Below are positions 21,691 through 31,918 of a stretch of DNA of 38,615 nucleotides, piece after piece. This DNA comes from Nemertoderma westbladi. Lineage: Eukaryota > Xenacoelomorpha > Nemertodermatida > Nemertodermatidae. How positions within the stretch are numbered: the stretch's first letter is position 1; every line of letters starts with the position of its first letter. The translations under genes were made by a program, and so were the position numbers. A model generated the notes under the pieces. The model ran no database searches and was not told the DNA's origin. It was given only the letters and a program-made list of their open reading frames with translations. Location of the stretch: the NCBI GenBank assembly GCA_032718475.1, contig JAUCBJ010002815.1, forward strand, positions 1 to 38,615, given 5' to 3'.

Positions 21691-21819
21691 GGGGGTATAC
21701 CCCCCCCCCCCCCTTAATTGAACCGTCTATGCCTCTGAGTCAATCCACAAACACTTCCTCCCAGGTGTTTCAAACATCCACCCTTTCCCAGGAGCTGTTG
21801 GTTACTGGAGTTACCAAAA

Positions 21820-23005
21820 AAGAAAGACAGGCATCTGGCTGTTATCTTTGTTGACTTTGTCAAGGCCTTTGATTCAGTCTCTCGCTCACGTATGTTCAGC
21901 ATTCTTTCCTTATATGGGATTCCTGATGAAATTATTGCAGCGATCAGTACACGATGGTTCGACAACATTTGTGTCTACTGTTGACGGTGACACAGAACCA
22001 TTTGAAGTGTTATGGGGCGTCCTCCAGGGAGACACACTTGCACCATTCTTGTTCATAATTGTTGTTGACTGTTCTACGCATGTCCTTAGATCATCATAAT
22101 GATGATGGGGTGATGATAACTCCACCTACTGGCTCCAGAAGTCGAGGAAATCCTGCCAAGTACCTAACTGATCTGATGACTTAGGAGTACTCTCAGAATC
22201 ACTAGAGGGAGCCCAACGGCTCCTCAGCTCATTAGAACATGCTGCTTCTAGTGTTGGTCTATTTATTAACTCCAGAAAGACCAAAATTTTGACAGTTAAC
22301 TTTGAAAGTCCTCAGCAAGACTTTGATCGGATGAGGAGCATAAGCTCAAAAGATGGTATGCTTGAGCATGTGGATGACTTCTGTTACCTGGGATCATGGA
22401 TCCGGAAGTCAGGTGAGGACCTTCGAATATGTAAGGGAAAGGCATGGGCAGCTTTGGATAGGCTTTCCAGGATTTGGAAGTCGCCGAGAATTAATCGGAA
22501 ACTTAAGGTCCGGTTATTTAGAGCAGCAGTAGTTCCAGTACTCCTCTATGGGAGTCCATGCTGGGCTCTAACTGCTGAGGACACCAAATCTCTGGACGGC
22601 ACATTCACAAGAATGCTATGCCGGGTTCATTGTGTCAAGTTCAATGCACACATCTCCAACCAGACACTATATAACATTGGAGGTGTTTCATTGGTTCCCC
22701 CAAGCTTGACACTAGAACAAAATCGCCTCTGCAGGAGATTTCCTCTCTTTGCAGGACATTGCTTTCGCCGTGAGGACCAGCCAGTGCATAATCTTGTACT
22801 TTGGCAGCCTCATGGAGTGAATAAGCATGGTGGACAGCCCATGACTTTCTTGGGACACATCTTAAAGGACACTGGCCTTGAAGATGCGGATGATCTAGCA
22901 AATGTCATGGGTGATAGGGAGTTGTGGCGGTGCAATTTTGTCGATAAGCCGGCACAGCATTCTTAAAAATGCAGCTGCAATGCAGCATGCCGATCCTAGT
23001 AGTAG
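21820..23005 (+). mobile_element. LINE-1w copy B, 5'-truncated
   Basis: Begins inside the reverse transcriptase (AAAGACAGGCATCTGGCTG, equal to 5372 of copy A) and runs to the 3' tail CCGATCCTAGTAGTAG near 23005. Motif A (Asp of VDFVKAFDSV) and motif B (GVLQGDTLAPFLF) are intact. The motif C region has a 4-base deletion relative to copy A near 22172, which destroys the ADD motif frame. 5' truncation is usual for LINE insertions. Confidence 0.85.
22289..22966 (+). pseudogene. LINE-1w copy B: C-terminal reading frame
   Basis: 225 codons uninterrupted. MLEHVDDFCYLGSWIRKSGE, the basic RIWKSPRINRKLKVR block, VLLYGSPCWALTAE and the tail GLEDADDLANVMGDRELWR appear in order. This is the best-preserved C-terminus of the family in the window and shows the Trp codon lost in copy A. 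It lacks a catalytic core in frame, so it is not a working gene. Confidence 0.8.
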
Positions 23006-23503
23006 TGGTTACTGGTTCCCTAACATCAACTCATTGCACAGAAGTGAAGGCTACTTGTCCAATCTGTGTCCGTCCAGTCTCAACTAATCTCAAATGGAAG
23101 CTCAGGGTCCATGGTCCCCACAACAACTGATGTTTGGGTTCAGACTCCACAGTGCCTATTGTGGGACCTTCTCATTCAAATGTCATTCTCAATGTCAGCC
23201 CATGTCAACCTCTTCGCTTGACAACTCCCATCAATAGTGTATTTCCTGCAGATTCCTCTAGTATCCCTGGCATTCCACCTGAGAGCAGTTCCTCAATTGA
23301 GAGCTTGCTTGAGGTGACTTTTGGAGGCTCCTTCCTGAATGAACCGGGATCATCAACTGATACCACCTGGGAATTGCAGCATGCTCGTTTCACCCTACTG
23401 CCCAGTCGTCGTTACATTGTCCCTGGGGGAAATGTTGGATGCAGATTGACTGACATTCTGACTTGTGAAATTGAGAAACTAACCAATGGTGTTTTCCCTC
23501 TGA

Positions 23504-23998
23504 GTGGTCCCTATGCTTCATATAGCTTCAGTTTTTCAACGTGACTTAGACACCACTAAGTCCCCTGATATCCGAAGGACCTTGGAACGGCGCTTAGACA
23601 TGTGGGAGCTTGGGGAGTTTGACGATTTGTTAGCTGAAGCCGAGAGATGTAATGCCAAGTTCCCCACTTTCTCTGGAACTGCTTCAAGTGACAAAGCAAA
23701 GCTCTTCAACCGCAAAATGAATCGCTCAGCAGTGCATCTACTTACTGACCGCAATGGTGGAGGAGTGCTTCATCCGAAGTCGCAAGCTGAAGGAGAGCCT
23801 CAAGGTGTTACTGTGCGTGATGTGCTTACCAGGAAAAATCCACCACAGATGCCTGTTTCCATGGATTCATTTGCACAATCCACCAGTCCACCACAGTTTG
23901 AGGGAGTTGACATTACCGGGTTCACTGTCCTCAAGGTTGCGCGGACTCTCTCCAAAATTGCTGGTCCAGTTGGTGGTGATTCTGATGTGCTCTGTTAA
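23504..23998 (+). pseudogene. LINE-2w: region before the reverse transcriptase
   Basis: 165 codons. RRTLERRLDMWELGEFDDLL, DLLAEAERCNAKFP and then VRDVLTRKNPPQMPVSMDSF match the usual order in this element type (a helical stretch, then a K(H/N)PPxxP block, just before the polymerase). The preceding part of the protein is in another frame from 23134 to 23544, so there is a frameshift near 23520. Confidence 0.6.
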
Positions 23999-24045
23999 CT
24001 CGCTATGATGCCCACAGCTCCCGCCTCCGTGAAGCTGTTGCTGGT

Positions 24046-24390
24046 TTGGCTTGTCGTCTAGCCAATAGTATTGTTCCTCGGGGTGAGATACGTGCTCTGC
24101 ATGCCTGCCGTTTGATTGCTCTAGACAAGCAGCCTGGAGTCCGCCCCATTGGGATAAGTGAGGTGCTCTATCGACTGCTGGCGAACTGTATTGCTTCCGC
24201 CACTAAGATGGACATCATCCAGGAGTGTGGAGCTGACCAACTGTGTGCTGGAATGAAAGCTGGGATTGAGGGCGCTGTCCACATGATGGCCTCTATCTTT
24301 GAGGATGACTCCACAGAGGGGATGTTGTTAGTAGACGCCAGAAATACGTTTAACACAATCAGTCACCCCACTGCGTTGTGGAACTGCTGA
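24046..24390 (+). pseudogene. LINE-2w: reverse transcriptase fragment
   Basis: HACRLIALDKQPGVRPIGIS is the finger motif (RxIxLxKxPGxRPIGIxE), CGADQLCAGMKAGIEGAVH follows, and MLLVDARNTFNTI is motif A with its Asp kept. It ends in a TGA shortly after motif A, and motif C was not found in an open frame downstream. Confidence 0.75.
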
Positions 24391-25154
24391 CTTTATTGGC
24401 ACCGAGCGTCTAGATTTCTGTACAACACCTACAATGGCCATGCTGCACTATACATATTAGACAGTGACACACCTATCTGGAGCCGGGAGGGCTGGACACA
24501 GAGTGATCCCCTTGCCATGTATGGCTACGGCTGTGCTACCCTACCATACATCCGGGGTCTCAAAGACATTCAGCCTTTGGTTAAAACACATTTAACTGCA
24601 ACCAGCTACAGTTCACCACCAAGCTCAATCATTGAGCCTGCGGATCACCCGACCAAAACACTTACCCGATGATTAACCCTGCTCATAGCAGCTCCATATC
24701 TACAATAATAGCTGGCCAACAATTAGACTCACAGCACCTCTCACCCACATCCACTTTACCAATAAAAGCAGGTGACAACTTGCCACAGCCAGCTGCTCCT
24801 CAAGCTCCATTGATCCACCCACCTGCTCCATTGCCAAATGATAGATCCAATGCCTCGCAAGAGGCTCAGTGTCAGGGATGTTATGCTGATGACTCATCAA
24901 GTGTGGGAAAACTTGAGGGTATCTGGGTCTGGTGGTCAGCGCTGCTTACAAAGGGTCCCTTGATTTGTTACAACCCAGAATACAACCCTTCCTGCATTCC
25001 GCAGAAGAACAATTCAGCATGCCATCACTAACAATATTGGGGGTTGGCTAATGGTGCAGCCATCCACTCTGGACAACACTGATCTAAATGCAGAGGAATT
25101 TCGCAATGGTCTAGCACTCCAATATAGATTCACCCTGCCAGATCTGTCAGCAAA

Positions 25155-25333
25155 GTGCGAGGGTTGTGGGAACCTTTTCGCCACCTCACATGCTCTGAGC
25201 TGCAAGTTGGCAGCTTGATAATAAAGCGACATAATGAGGTGCGGGAAGTATTTGGAGACCTCATCACAGAGGTGGTCGGCCCTTCCAGTGTGGAACTCGA
25301 GGTGACCCTTTCCCATGGTCATCTAGATAGAGA
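25155..25333 (+). pseudogene. LINE-2w: zinc knuckle and RHN block
   Basis: CEGCGNLFATSHALSCKL near 25156-25212 (C-x2-C-x7-H-x4-C) can be read just before and across 25155, and IIKRHNEVREVFGDLITEVV follows in another frame after an interruption near 25215. The region then runs into the 73-bp insertion. Confidence 0.65.
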
Positions 25334-25406
25334 TGACCATGGTCACTTTAAGCCGGCACAGCATTCTTAAAAATGCAGCTGCAATGCAGCATGCCGATCC
25401 TAGTAG
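25334..25406 (+). mobile_element. 73-bp 5'-truncated LINE-1w insertion with 10-bp target duplication
   Basis: TAGATAGAGA at 25324-25333 is repeated at 25407-25416. Between them lie about 57 bases of the LINE-1w 3' end (TAAGCCGGCACAGCATTC onward, ending in TAGTAG), preceded by 16 bases that are not LINE-1w. Removing one duplication and the insert restores the LINE-2w frame LDREGTEVGGVQADL. Confidence 0.85.
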
Positions 25407-25416
25407 TAGATAGAGA

Positions 25417-25900
25417 GGGCACTGAGGTGGGTGGTGTGCAGGCTGACCTAGTTGCTTGTGGGGTCTGGATGAACCAACGAGTCGCGTCGTTCGATATAGC
25501 TGTGATTAATGCTGACGCAACTTCTTACAGCCAGACCAATCGCTCAATCGAGTCACTTCTCAAGGCACATTCACGGTATAAGAAGAACCATTACAGGTCC
25601 ATTTGCGAGGAGCTTAGGATGGAGTTTACCCCTTTGTTAGGCACCACCAATGGAGTATGGTGTGCTGAGACCACTATTTTGATCAGACATCTCGCGGAGT
25701 CACTCGTGGTAAGGCGCGATGGGATGCGCGGGAGAGGTTTTGGTTGCGTTTTGGGTTTGGGTGGATTCTACCGGAGACTGCTCTTTGCGCTCATCCGCTC
25801 CAGCTCCCTCTGCCTGCGTGGAGGGTGGCGACCTTGGAGAAGCCTGGGGGTTGGTGATGGCGCTCGGTTGAGGGGTTTCGGACTTTCTGGAAATTACTGA
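25417..25900 (+). pseudogene. LINE-2w: restriction-like endonuclease-type C-terminus
   Basis: VQADLVACGVWMNQRVASFD, DIAVINADATSYSQ, LKAHSRYKKNHY and FTPLLGTTNGVW appear in order in one frame, followed by the Arg-rich end YRRLLFALIRSSSLCLRGG. The D-L and D-I-x-V blocks with the downstream Lys-rich stretch suit a PD-(D/E)xK-type nuclease that nicks the target. The frame is open to TGA at 25898. This is the best-preserved C-terminus of the family here. Confidence 0.65.
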
Positions 25901-25930
25901 TGCTCTGCTGCACCTCTAGTCATTCTGACT

Positions 25931-27003
25931 GCCACATTTATTGCCATCACAATATGTTGAATTTTATTAACTCATAACATTGAAGATTATCTCGACGTTT
26001 TTTAATGGTGGTGATGAAACAAGAACAAAGACTATATGAACTATATGAACTATATATACTAAACAATATATAATACTAACTAGTACATACTTTGTTTATC
26101 TGTCAATACTCATATTATATATAATTAGCTACCTATGAGGTAAACAAAATGTTTTATCAAATATCTCAAAATCCATCGTCACAAGATTTTGAAATTATTA
26201 TTTTTGTAATCAGCGTGTTGAGCTCTATCAAAAAATGCAATAAGTTTGTCGGGAATTTTTCTTCGACTAAAAGTTGGTTTTGCCCCACTGTGTGATGTCC
26301 GTGTACTGCCTTACCGGTACCGCCTATCTCATTCTGTGGTTGTGTGCAAAGTTATATTATTTTATGCCTATGCTTCTGCTGTCTGTCTTGTGTTAGACTG
26401 CACTTCTGTGGATCTCATTGTTATTATATCGGTAATGTAGTATATATTTATTGCTGCGATGGTTTTTAATGGATTTTTAATTGCTTTATTGGAACTATCT
26501 TTGAAATTATTGATGCGTTTTATATTTTACCGAGAGTCTAATAGACTCCACATATCTCATGCTGTAACAGTAACACAGTCTGCAACACTGAATAGTTAGT
26601 TATTCTTTAATGCATGGTTAACATACTATACTGACAGAACACGGGGACATAAAATATTTTATTATAAAATAATAATAATATCAAATAACAATTAACAATA
26701 TAAATAATATGGTAGCATCAATAAGGTAGCAATAAGGTAGCAATATGGTAGCAGTAGCATCAATAAGGTAGCAATAATATGGTAGCATCAATGGTTTAAA
26801 TATAAACTATAAATTGATGTGGTTTTTGCAGACAGACACAGTATCTTGGAAGGTATAACTTTAAAAGTGTTTCATGTTTAGTTTCATTTTTATATATAAA
26901 GATATATTACATATTAATTTAAAAATGTCAGATAATATATTCATTTTTCAATATTATTAGCAAAATGTAGAAAATTATCTTATTATCGTTCATTATTATT
27001 TAG
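25931..27003. other. AT-rich intron sequence with a short GGTAGCAATAA-type repeat
   Basis: At about 26709-26795 the words GGTAGCATCAATAA, GGTAGCAATAA and GGTAGCAATAT recur seven or eight times in tandem. A 64-codon frame at 26246-26440 shows no motif. Otherwise nothing was recognised. Confidence 0.6.
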
Positions 27004-27279
27004 TGACAATGATTACCAAGGATATAGACGCATTCTGAATCCAGGAATTTATCAATACCCTGATGCATTTCGCCCAATATTAGATGATAGTTTATCTTCT
27101 GTTCGAAGACTTAAGGAAACTGTTACAAACGACTGTCCGAGTCCCTGGATTATACTTTACCCAAATGAGAACTTTGAAGGATTATCTTTGGAATTTCATG
27201 GAGATTTTTTATCTGATGCTTTGAAATACAGTGGTGAGATGGACAACGCAATTTCAAGTATTCGCGTTAAATGTGGAAG
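27004..27279 (+). CDS. Beta/gamma-crystallin exon 4 (end of domain 2, start of domain 3)
   Basis: The acceptor is TTATTTAG at 27003 and the donor GTATGT at 27280. The first base completes a Ser codon from exon 3. The first half, DNDYQGYRRILNPGIYQYP with DDSLSSVRRL, is the second Greek key of domain 2. The second half, WIILYPNENFEGLSLEF with DNAISSIRV, is the first Greek key of domain 3. The linker TVTNDCPSP lies between. Two Greek keys in one exon suggest an intron was lost or never present at the domain boundary. The last five exon bases, GGAAG, and the donor form the first unit of the minisatellite that follows. Confidence 0.9.
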
Positions 27280-28247
27280 GTATGTACCCCGCAGTGCCCT
27301 GGACTATAGGAAGGTATGTACCCCGCAGCGTCCCAGAATATAGGAAGGTATGTACCCCACAGTGCCCCATAATATAGGAAGGTATGTACCCCACAGCGTC
27401 CCAGAATATAGGAAGGTATGTACCCCACAGCGTCCCAGAATATAGGAAGGTATTTACCCCGCAGTGCCCTGGACTATAGGAAGGATGTACCCAGCGCAGT
27501 TCCATGGACTATAGGAAGGTATGTACCCCACAGCGTTCCAGAATATAGGAAGGTATGTACCCCACAGCGTCCCAGAATATAGGAAGGTATGTACCCCGCA
27601 GTGCCCCAGACTATAGGAAGGTATGTACCCAGCGCAGTTCCATGGACTATAGGAAGGTATGTACCCCACAGCGTCCCAGAATATAGGAAGGTATGTACCC
27701 CACAGTGCCCCAGACTATAGGAAGGTATGTACCCCACAGCGTCCCAGAATATAGGAAGGTATGTACCCCGCAGTGCCCCAGACTATAGGAAGGTATGTAC
27801 CCAGCGCAGTTCCATGGACTATAGGAAGGTATGTACCCCACAGCGTCCCAGAATATAGGAAGGTATGTACCCCGCAGTGCCCCAGACTATAGGAAGGTAT
27901 TTACCCCGCAGTTCCCTGAACTATAGGAAGGATGTACCCAGCGCAGTTCCATGGACTATAGGAAGGTATGTACCCCACAGCGTCCCAGAATATAGGAAGG
28001 TATGTACCCCACAGCGTCCCAGAATATAGGAAGGTATGTACCCCGCAGTGCCCCAGACTATAGGAAGGTATGTACCCAGCGCAGTTCCATGGACTATAGG
28101 AAGGTATGTACCCCACAGCGTCCCAGAATATAGGAAGGTATGTACCCCACAGTGCCCCAAAATATAAGAAGGTATGTACCCCGCAGCGCTTCGTAATATA
28201 GGAAGGTGTGTACCTGGCAGTGTGTTACAATATATGGCGTTGTGTAC
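27275..28247 (+). repeat. 34-bp minisatellite, about 28 units, each carrying the exon 4 splice donor sequence
   Basis: The unit is GGAAGGTATGTACCCC followed by (A/G)CAG(C/T)G(T/C)CCC and AGA(A/C)TATA, 34 bp long, with 35-36 bp variants containing CCCAGCGCAGTTCCATGG. The first unit starts at 27275 inside exon 4, so the true donor GGAAG|GTATGT is unit one. Most units keep AAGGTATGT exactly. Because 34 is not a multiple of three, the array shows all three minus-strand frames open with GYIPSY-like repeats, which is a by-product. The last units (28167-28247) decay. Confidence 0.95.
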
Positions 28248-29408
28248 TAAGACAACCCATCGTAAAGTATAGAATAATTAGATAAGTCGTATTGATGTAC
28301 AGCCGTAATTAGATAGGGTAAATAATTACACAAGTTCATTTATACTCAACCGATTTTATACAGTATGTAGCCATACTTACGTAATTTAATAATAAAACCT
28401 TAGTATATTAATTTGCTGTGGCAAACTTCTATAAAACACGAATATGAATTTGCCGTTTCTTGAAATCACTCGAATTTAACATGTATTTGTGCTAATGTCA
28501 TTTATATTTCTCTATAAATCAATGCTGTATCGAATTAATACCTAAATTGTGCTTTAATAATTGCCAAATTAAGTTGAGGCGGTTAGGTGCTTAAATGATC
28601 GCCAAATTAAGTCCTGCGCACTGGTTGGCTGAAAATCCAGCTGAGAGAACCCTGGATTCGCCTAATCAGTGAGTAGGCTTAGACATTGCATCATTCTTGC
28701 AGTTTATTAGTAGCCATCTTTATTCTTGAAATTTTGTACTTCCGTTTGATTGTAAAATTGCTGATTTATGCTGTTGCTGTTGCTTGATTTATGACTTTTG
28801 AATATGATTACTGCTTGAACTGACTCTTGATTATTTCTTATTCTTTGTTATGTAGTAGATCCTAATCAAAGATTTCCTTTTCGACTGTCAGACTGTATGT
28901 CCGACATGCTTGCGCCGATACGGTAATTACTTGCTTTAGCATAAGGGATAGCTAAGGGAACCGGTAGGCATCGCGGGAGGCGCCCGCGATGCCTACCGGG
29001 CGCACTGTTGGAAGCGACGAGAGGTGGAGAGGAGAGGTGGAGGTCCAATGTGTGGCAAAGCTGGTGGGGGCCAGTAGTTGTGGTCGGGCGAATCAAAGTA
29101 GAGGACCGGGGACCGGTCGTCATAATGGCTTTTGGGGGCTGGCGAACAAGATTTCGTCTCAGTAATGCTTGGCTGTAGTGCTGTTTTAACGGGTTTAGCT
29201 AGGGAGACCGCGTTTAGTTTGGGTGGCCTTGGCTTCTTACACTAGTTCTACGCTAGCACTAGGAATGCCGCAAACGCTGCTTTATGTTGTGTTGTGTAGA
29301 AGGAGCCTGATTCTTGATTGTGATGTTTAGATAGGCGCTATTTTCTTGATTGTTTCTATTTCTAATTTATGCTTGTAAATTTCTGTCCTGAGGGCGCCAT
29401 CTTTTAAT
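28248..29408. other. Sequence interrupting the minisatellite, with a perfect 17-bp hairpin
   Basis: AT-rich to about 28600, then GC-rich around 28900-29280. The arm CCGGTAGGCATCGCGGG at 28961-28977 pairs perfectly with 28983-28999 across a 5-base loop. Minisatellite units resume at about 29409, so the interval looks inserted into the array. No coding frame with recognisable motifs. Confidence 0.55.
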
Positions 29409-29540
29409 ACAGTGCCCTTGACTATAAGAAGGTATGTACCCCGTAGCACCCAGTAATATAGAAGGGTATGTGCCCTGTACGCCCCGTAATATAGAAAGGC
29501 ATGTACCCCACAGTGTCCCAGAATATAGGAAGGTATGTAT
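29409..29540 (+). repeat. Minisatellite, four further decayed units
   Basis: Units AGAAGGTATGTACCCCGTAG, AGAAGGGTATGTGCCC, AGAAAGGCATGTACCCCACAG and a final GGAAGGTATGTA are recognisable. They belong to the same array as 27275-28247 and stop at the LINE tail at 29541. Confidence 0.85.
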
Positions 29541-29585
29541 AATAATAATAATAAATGATATTTGTATTTGGTGTTGCAGGCGCCC

Positions 29586-29870
29586 TTAGGGAGTATTTAC
29601 ACTCTTATCAGGGCGCCTGCAGCTGCCGCACTTATCTAATTTACAATTACCGGTAAACAAAAGGGTTTTCAGTTCGCGCCTAAATGAGTCATAGGTCATC
29701 ATGGATTCAGTTGATCGGGTCGATGGCGGTAGTTTATTCCACAAACGAGGGGCAAACGAGTAGAAGCTCTTCGATGCTAGGGTGTTTTTCACAAGTGGGA
29801 CAGAAAGCTTTGAGAGATTGCTGGATCGCAACGTACGGGTATCCTCAAGGATAGATATTTCATTGCGCAA
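29586..29870 (-). pseudogene. CR1/L2-like LINE: C-terminal domain
   Basis: LSKLSVPLVKNTLASKSFYS and APRLWNKLPPSTRS, then FRRELKTLLF, match the conserved end of CR1/L2 proteins (VP...RSF...AP.LWN.LP...F...LKT.LF). It is out of frame with the polymerase: a segment with QNSAARLV-like sequence near 29990-30060 lies in another frame. Confidence 0.75.
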
Positions 29871-30063
29871 ATAAGTCGGGGCAGTCCCAGACAGACATTT
29901 AAATGTGATACAAGCAAGCTTATAATTAATCCGCGATTCAATGGCCAGTCAGTGAAGGGATTTCAGCATTGCCGTTGCCGAGGTGTACTTGTATTATCCA
30001 TTGATAACACGATATCGCGGAGATAGAATGAGTAACCAATCTTGCAGCACTGTTTTGTATCAT

Positions 30064-31020
30064 TTATAGACGTTTAACTACTGATTTAGCGGATGTTTTA
30101 AGGACAGCGTTTGAATAGTCGATTCTGCTGGTTATGAATGCGTGGACTAGGGTTTCTAGAGCTGAAGTTGTAAGGTAAGGCCGAATTTTATACAAAGACC
30201 GGATATAATATTTCGATTTCGCTGCTGTTGCTACTATCTGATCTTTAAATTTCAATTCACTATCAAACACAACTCCGAGAGATTTAACCTTATCAGAGAA
30301 ATCTATCTTAACGTTTCTGTATACAATTGTTCTAGCATTCAGAGGTATCTTCATTCTTTGTTGTTTCGTGCCATATACAATCAGTTCAGGTTTATCTGGG
30401 TTAATTTGTAGGTGATTAACGTCCATCCAATCAGCAACAATATGTAGCACAGCAGTGATACGAGTCTTCAGGGTCTCTATATCTTCAGCATATCCAGTCA
30501 CAAAGAATTGTGTTTCATCAGCATAGTTAGCACCTTTCACTCCTAATGCATCCACACGCCAGAACAGGTCAGTCATATACGCATTATAAAGTGCTGGCCC
30601 AAGGATACTTCCCTGAGGCACGCCGGTTTGAAGCAATGTTTTATAAGATGTACTCTCATCAATTTTCACGCATTGATGTCTGTCAGCTAAATAGGACTCA
30701 AAGAGATTAAGTGCAGCACCAGTGAACCCAAATTCTTTACTGAGCTTAAATATAAGGTTTTTGTGATGGACAGTGTCGAACGCCGCACTCAAATTAATAT
30801 AGGAGCACAAAGTAACTTGTTGATTTTCTATTCCCTTAAGAAATTTATTTAGAAGAAATAGATTAGCAGTTTCAGTGGAATGGTGCCGTCTGTAACCAGA
30901 CTGTGTCTGGTGAAAAGCTAGCTGTGGTGTAGCTCTATAAAGTATCACTTTCTCAACTACCTTAGATAAGAAACTAAGGTTTGACACTGGTCGATAATTT
31001 TTTAATATCTCAGCATCCAA
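30064..31020 (-). pseudogene. CR1/L2-like LINE: reverse transcriptase with both catalytic motifs changed
   Basis: 318 codons. LKNYRPVSNLSFLSKVVEKV is the finger motif, GVPQGSILGPALYNAY is motif B at residues 133-148, and LQINPDKPELIVYGTK follows motif C. Motif A reads YINLSAAFDTV, with Asn at residue 76 where the family has the catalytic Asp. Motif C reads YADET, with Glu at residue 169 in place of the second Asp of YADD. Both changes should abolish polymerase activity. A frameshift follows at the C-terminal side. Confidence 0.85.
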
Positions 31021-31031
31021 CTCCGGTTTCT

Positions 31032-31901
31032 TTAAGAGAGGCTTACGATAGACAGTTTAAGAAAGGCTGGGAATTCCGCATCTGCTAAAACCATGTTTAT
31101 ATACATCGTTAAGGGCTGAATAAAAACGGGAATTATTGATTTAAATAAAGGCGTTGGCATACAGTCCAGTTCGCAAGTTGCATTTGACATCTTCCTTATG
31201 AGTTGAGCTAAGTCTTCCTCTTGAAAAGGCTGAAATTCACAAAAGTCTGTTTTATACAATTTTGGGAGACTATTACATCGACTGCTCGTATTGAATGTCA
31301 ACATAATAGTGTTAATTTTTTCAGTGAAAAAATGTGAGAACTTTGTTGCTAACTCAGCACTATTGCCATGCTTAGTCGGTAAAACAAGGTTTCCTCCCTT
31401 TCCCAATAACCTTTTAAACTGTTTCCACAGAAGTTTTGACTTAGTCGAATTGGTATTAATATAATCGCAGTAAAACGCCCTTGTAGAATCGCGAAGCAAT
31501 TTCGCTAGGTCCGACTTTGCTATATTTAAATTAACTTTGTTCTGCTCAGTCCGTTCTTTGTGAAACGCAAGTTCACACCGTCTCTTCTCCTTCCGTTTAG
31601 TCTGGATCCCCTCCATATCTTCCTCCCTGATTTTCGAGTGTTTAGTGTTGATCTTTACAATCTTATCTTTCATGGGAACATGTCGTTCAAACAAATTCCT
31701 CAGGTTCTTTACCCACGCCTCAAACCCTTTGCATGTTAAATCTCCACTACTCTTATCCAATCCATTAACTTTCAGCTCCGTTATAAATTTATCCTTATCA
31801 AAGTTTTTCCAGGCTCGAAAACTTCTCCGTTCCTCATAAGATTTAGAGACATTTCTGGACAGATTCGATATCCATCGCATACTGGCATGATCACTAAACA
31901 C
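31032..31901 (-). pseudogene. CR1/L2-like LINE: linker and start of reverse transcriptase
   Basis: 289 codons. There is a long Lys/Arg-rich helical linker (KTKRKEKRRCELAFHKERT-like) with SKLLWKQFKRLLG and a FSHFFTEKI block, then PTPLFKSIIPVFIQPLTMYI just before the polymerase fingers, as in CR1/L2 proteins. The next block, KPLLKKPELD, is in a different frame, which places a frameshift near 31045. Confidence 0.7.
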
Positions 31902-31918
31902 TAATTAATGTAAATGTA

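Larger units (their letters stand above)
23006..25930 (+). mobile_element. LINE-2w, RLE-type non-LTR retrotransposon, long decayed copy
   Basis: A near-complete order of parts in several frames: an N-terminal region with a possible zinc finger (TCPICVRPV near 23060), a linker, reverse transcriptase motifs (24046-24390), a degenerate middle (24391-25150), a zinc knuckle and RHN block (25155-25330), and a restriction-like-endonuclease-type end (25417-25900). It abuts the LINE-1w copy B tail and is interrupted by a 73-bp LINE-1w insertion. The assignment to RLE-type elements rests on the knuckle plus RHN plus GVW...DI...DA arrangement. Confidence 0.7.
29541..31905 (-). mobile_element. CR1/L2-like LINE, 5'-truncated, inserted in the minisatellite
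   Basis: On the minus strand the order is linker, reverse transcriptase, C-terminal domain and a 3' UTR ending in an (ATT)n tail next to a minisatellite unit. 5' truncation removes the endonuclease. Minisatellite units lie on both sides (to 29540, and from about 31919). No clean target duplication was recognised. At least two frameshifts are present. Confidence 0.8.

Noticed and set aside
26246-26440. 64-codon ORF with hydrophobic C-terminus
   Set aside because: Short, no recognisable motif, no splice or promoter context, in AT-rich intron DNA.
27254-28160. Long minus-strand reading frames with GYIPSY and GVHTFLYSGTL repeats, like a repetitive protein
   Set aside because: They come from the 34-bp minisatellite. 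Because 34 leaves remainder one when divided by three, all frames are visited and none has a stop. There is no start context and they lie antisense within an intron.
27275-28247. CRISPR-like regular repeat array
   Set aside because: Units are contiguous with no unique spacers, the context is a spliced eukaryotic gene, and no cas genes are present.
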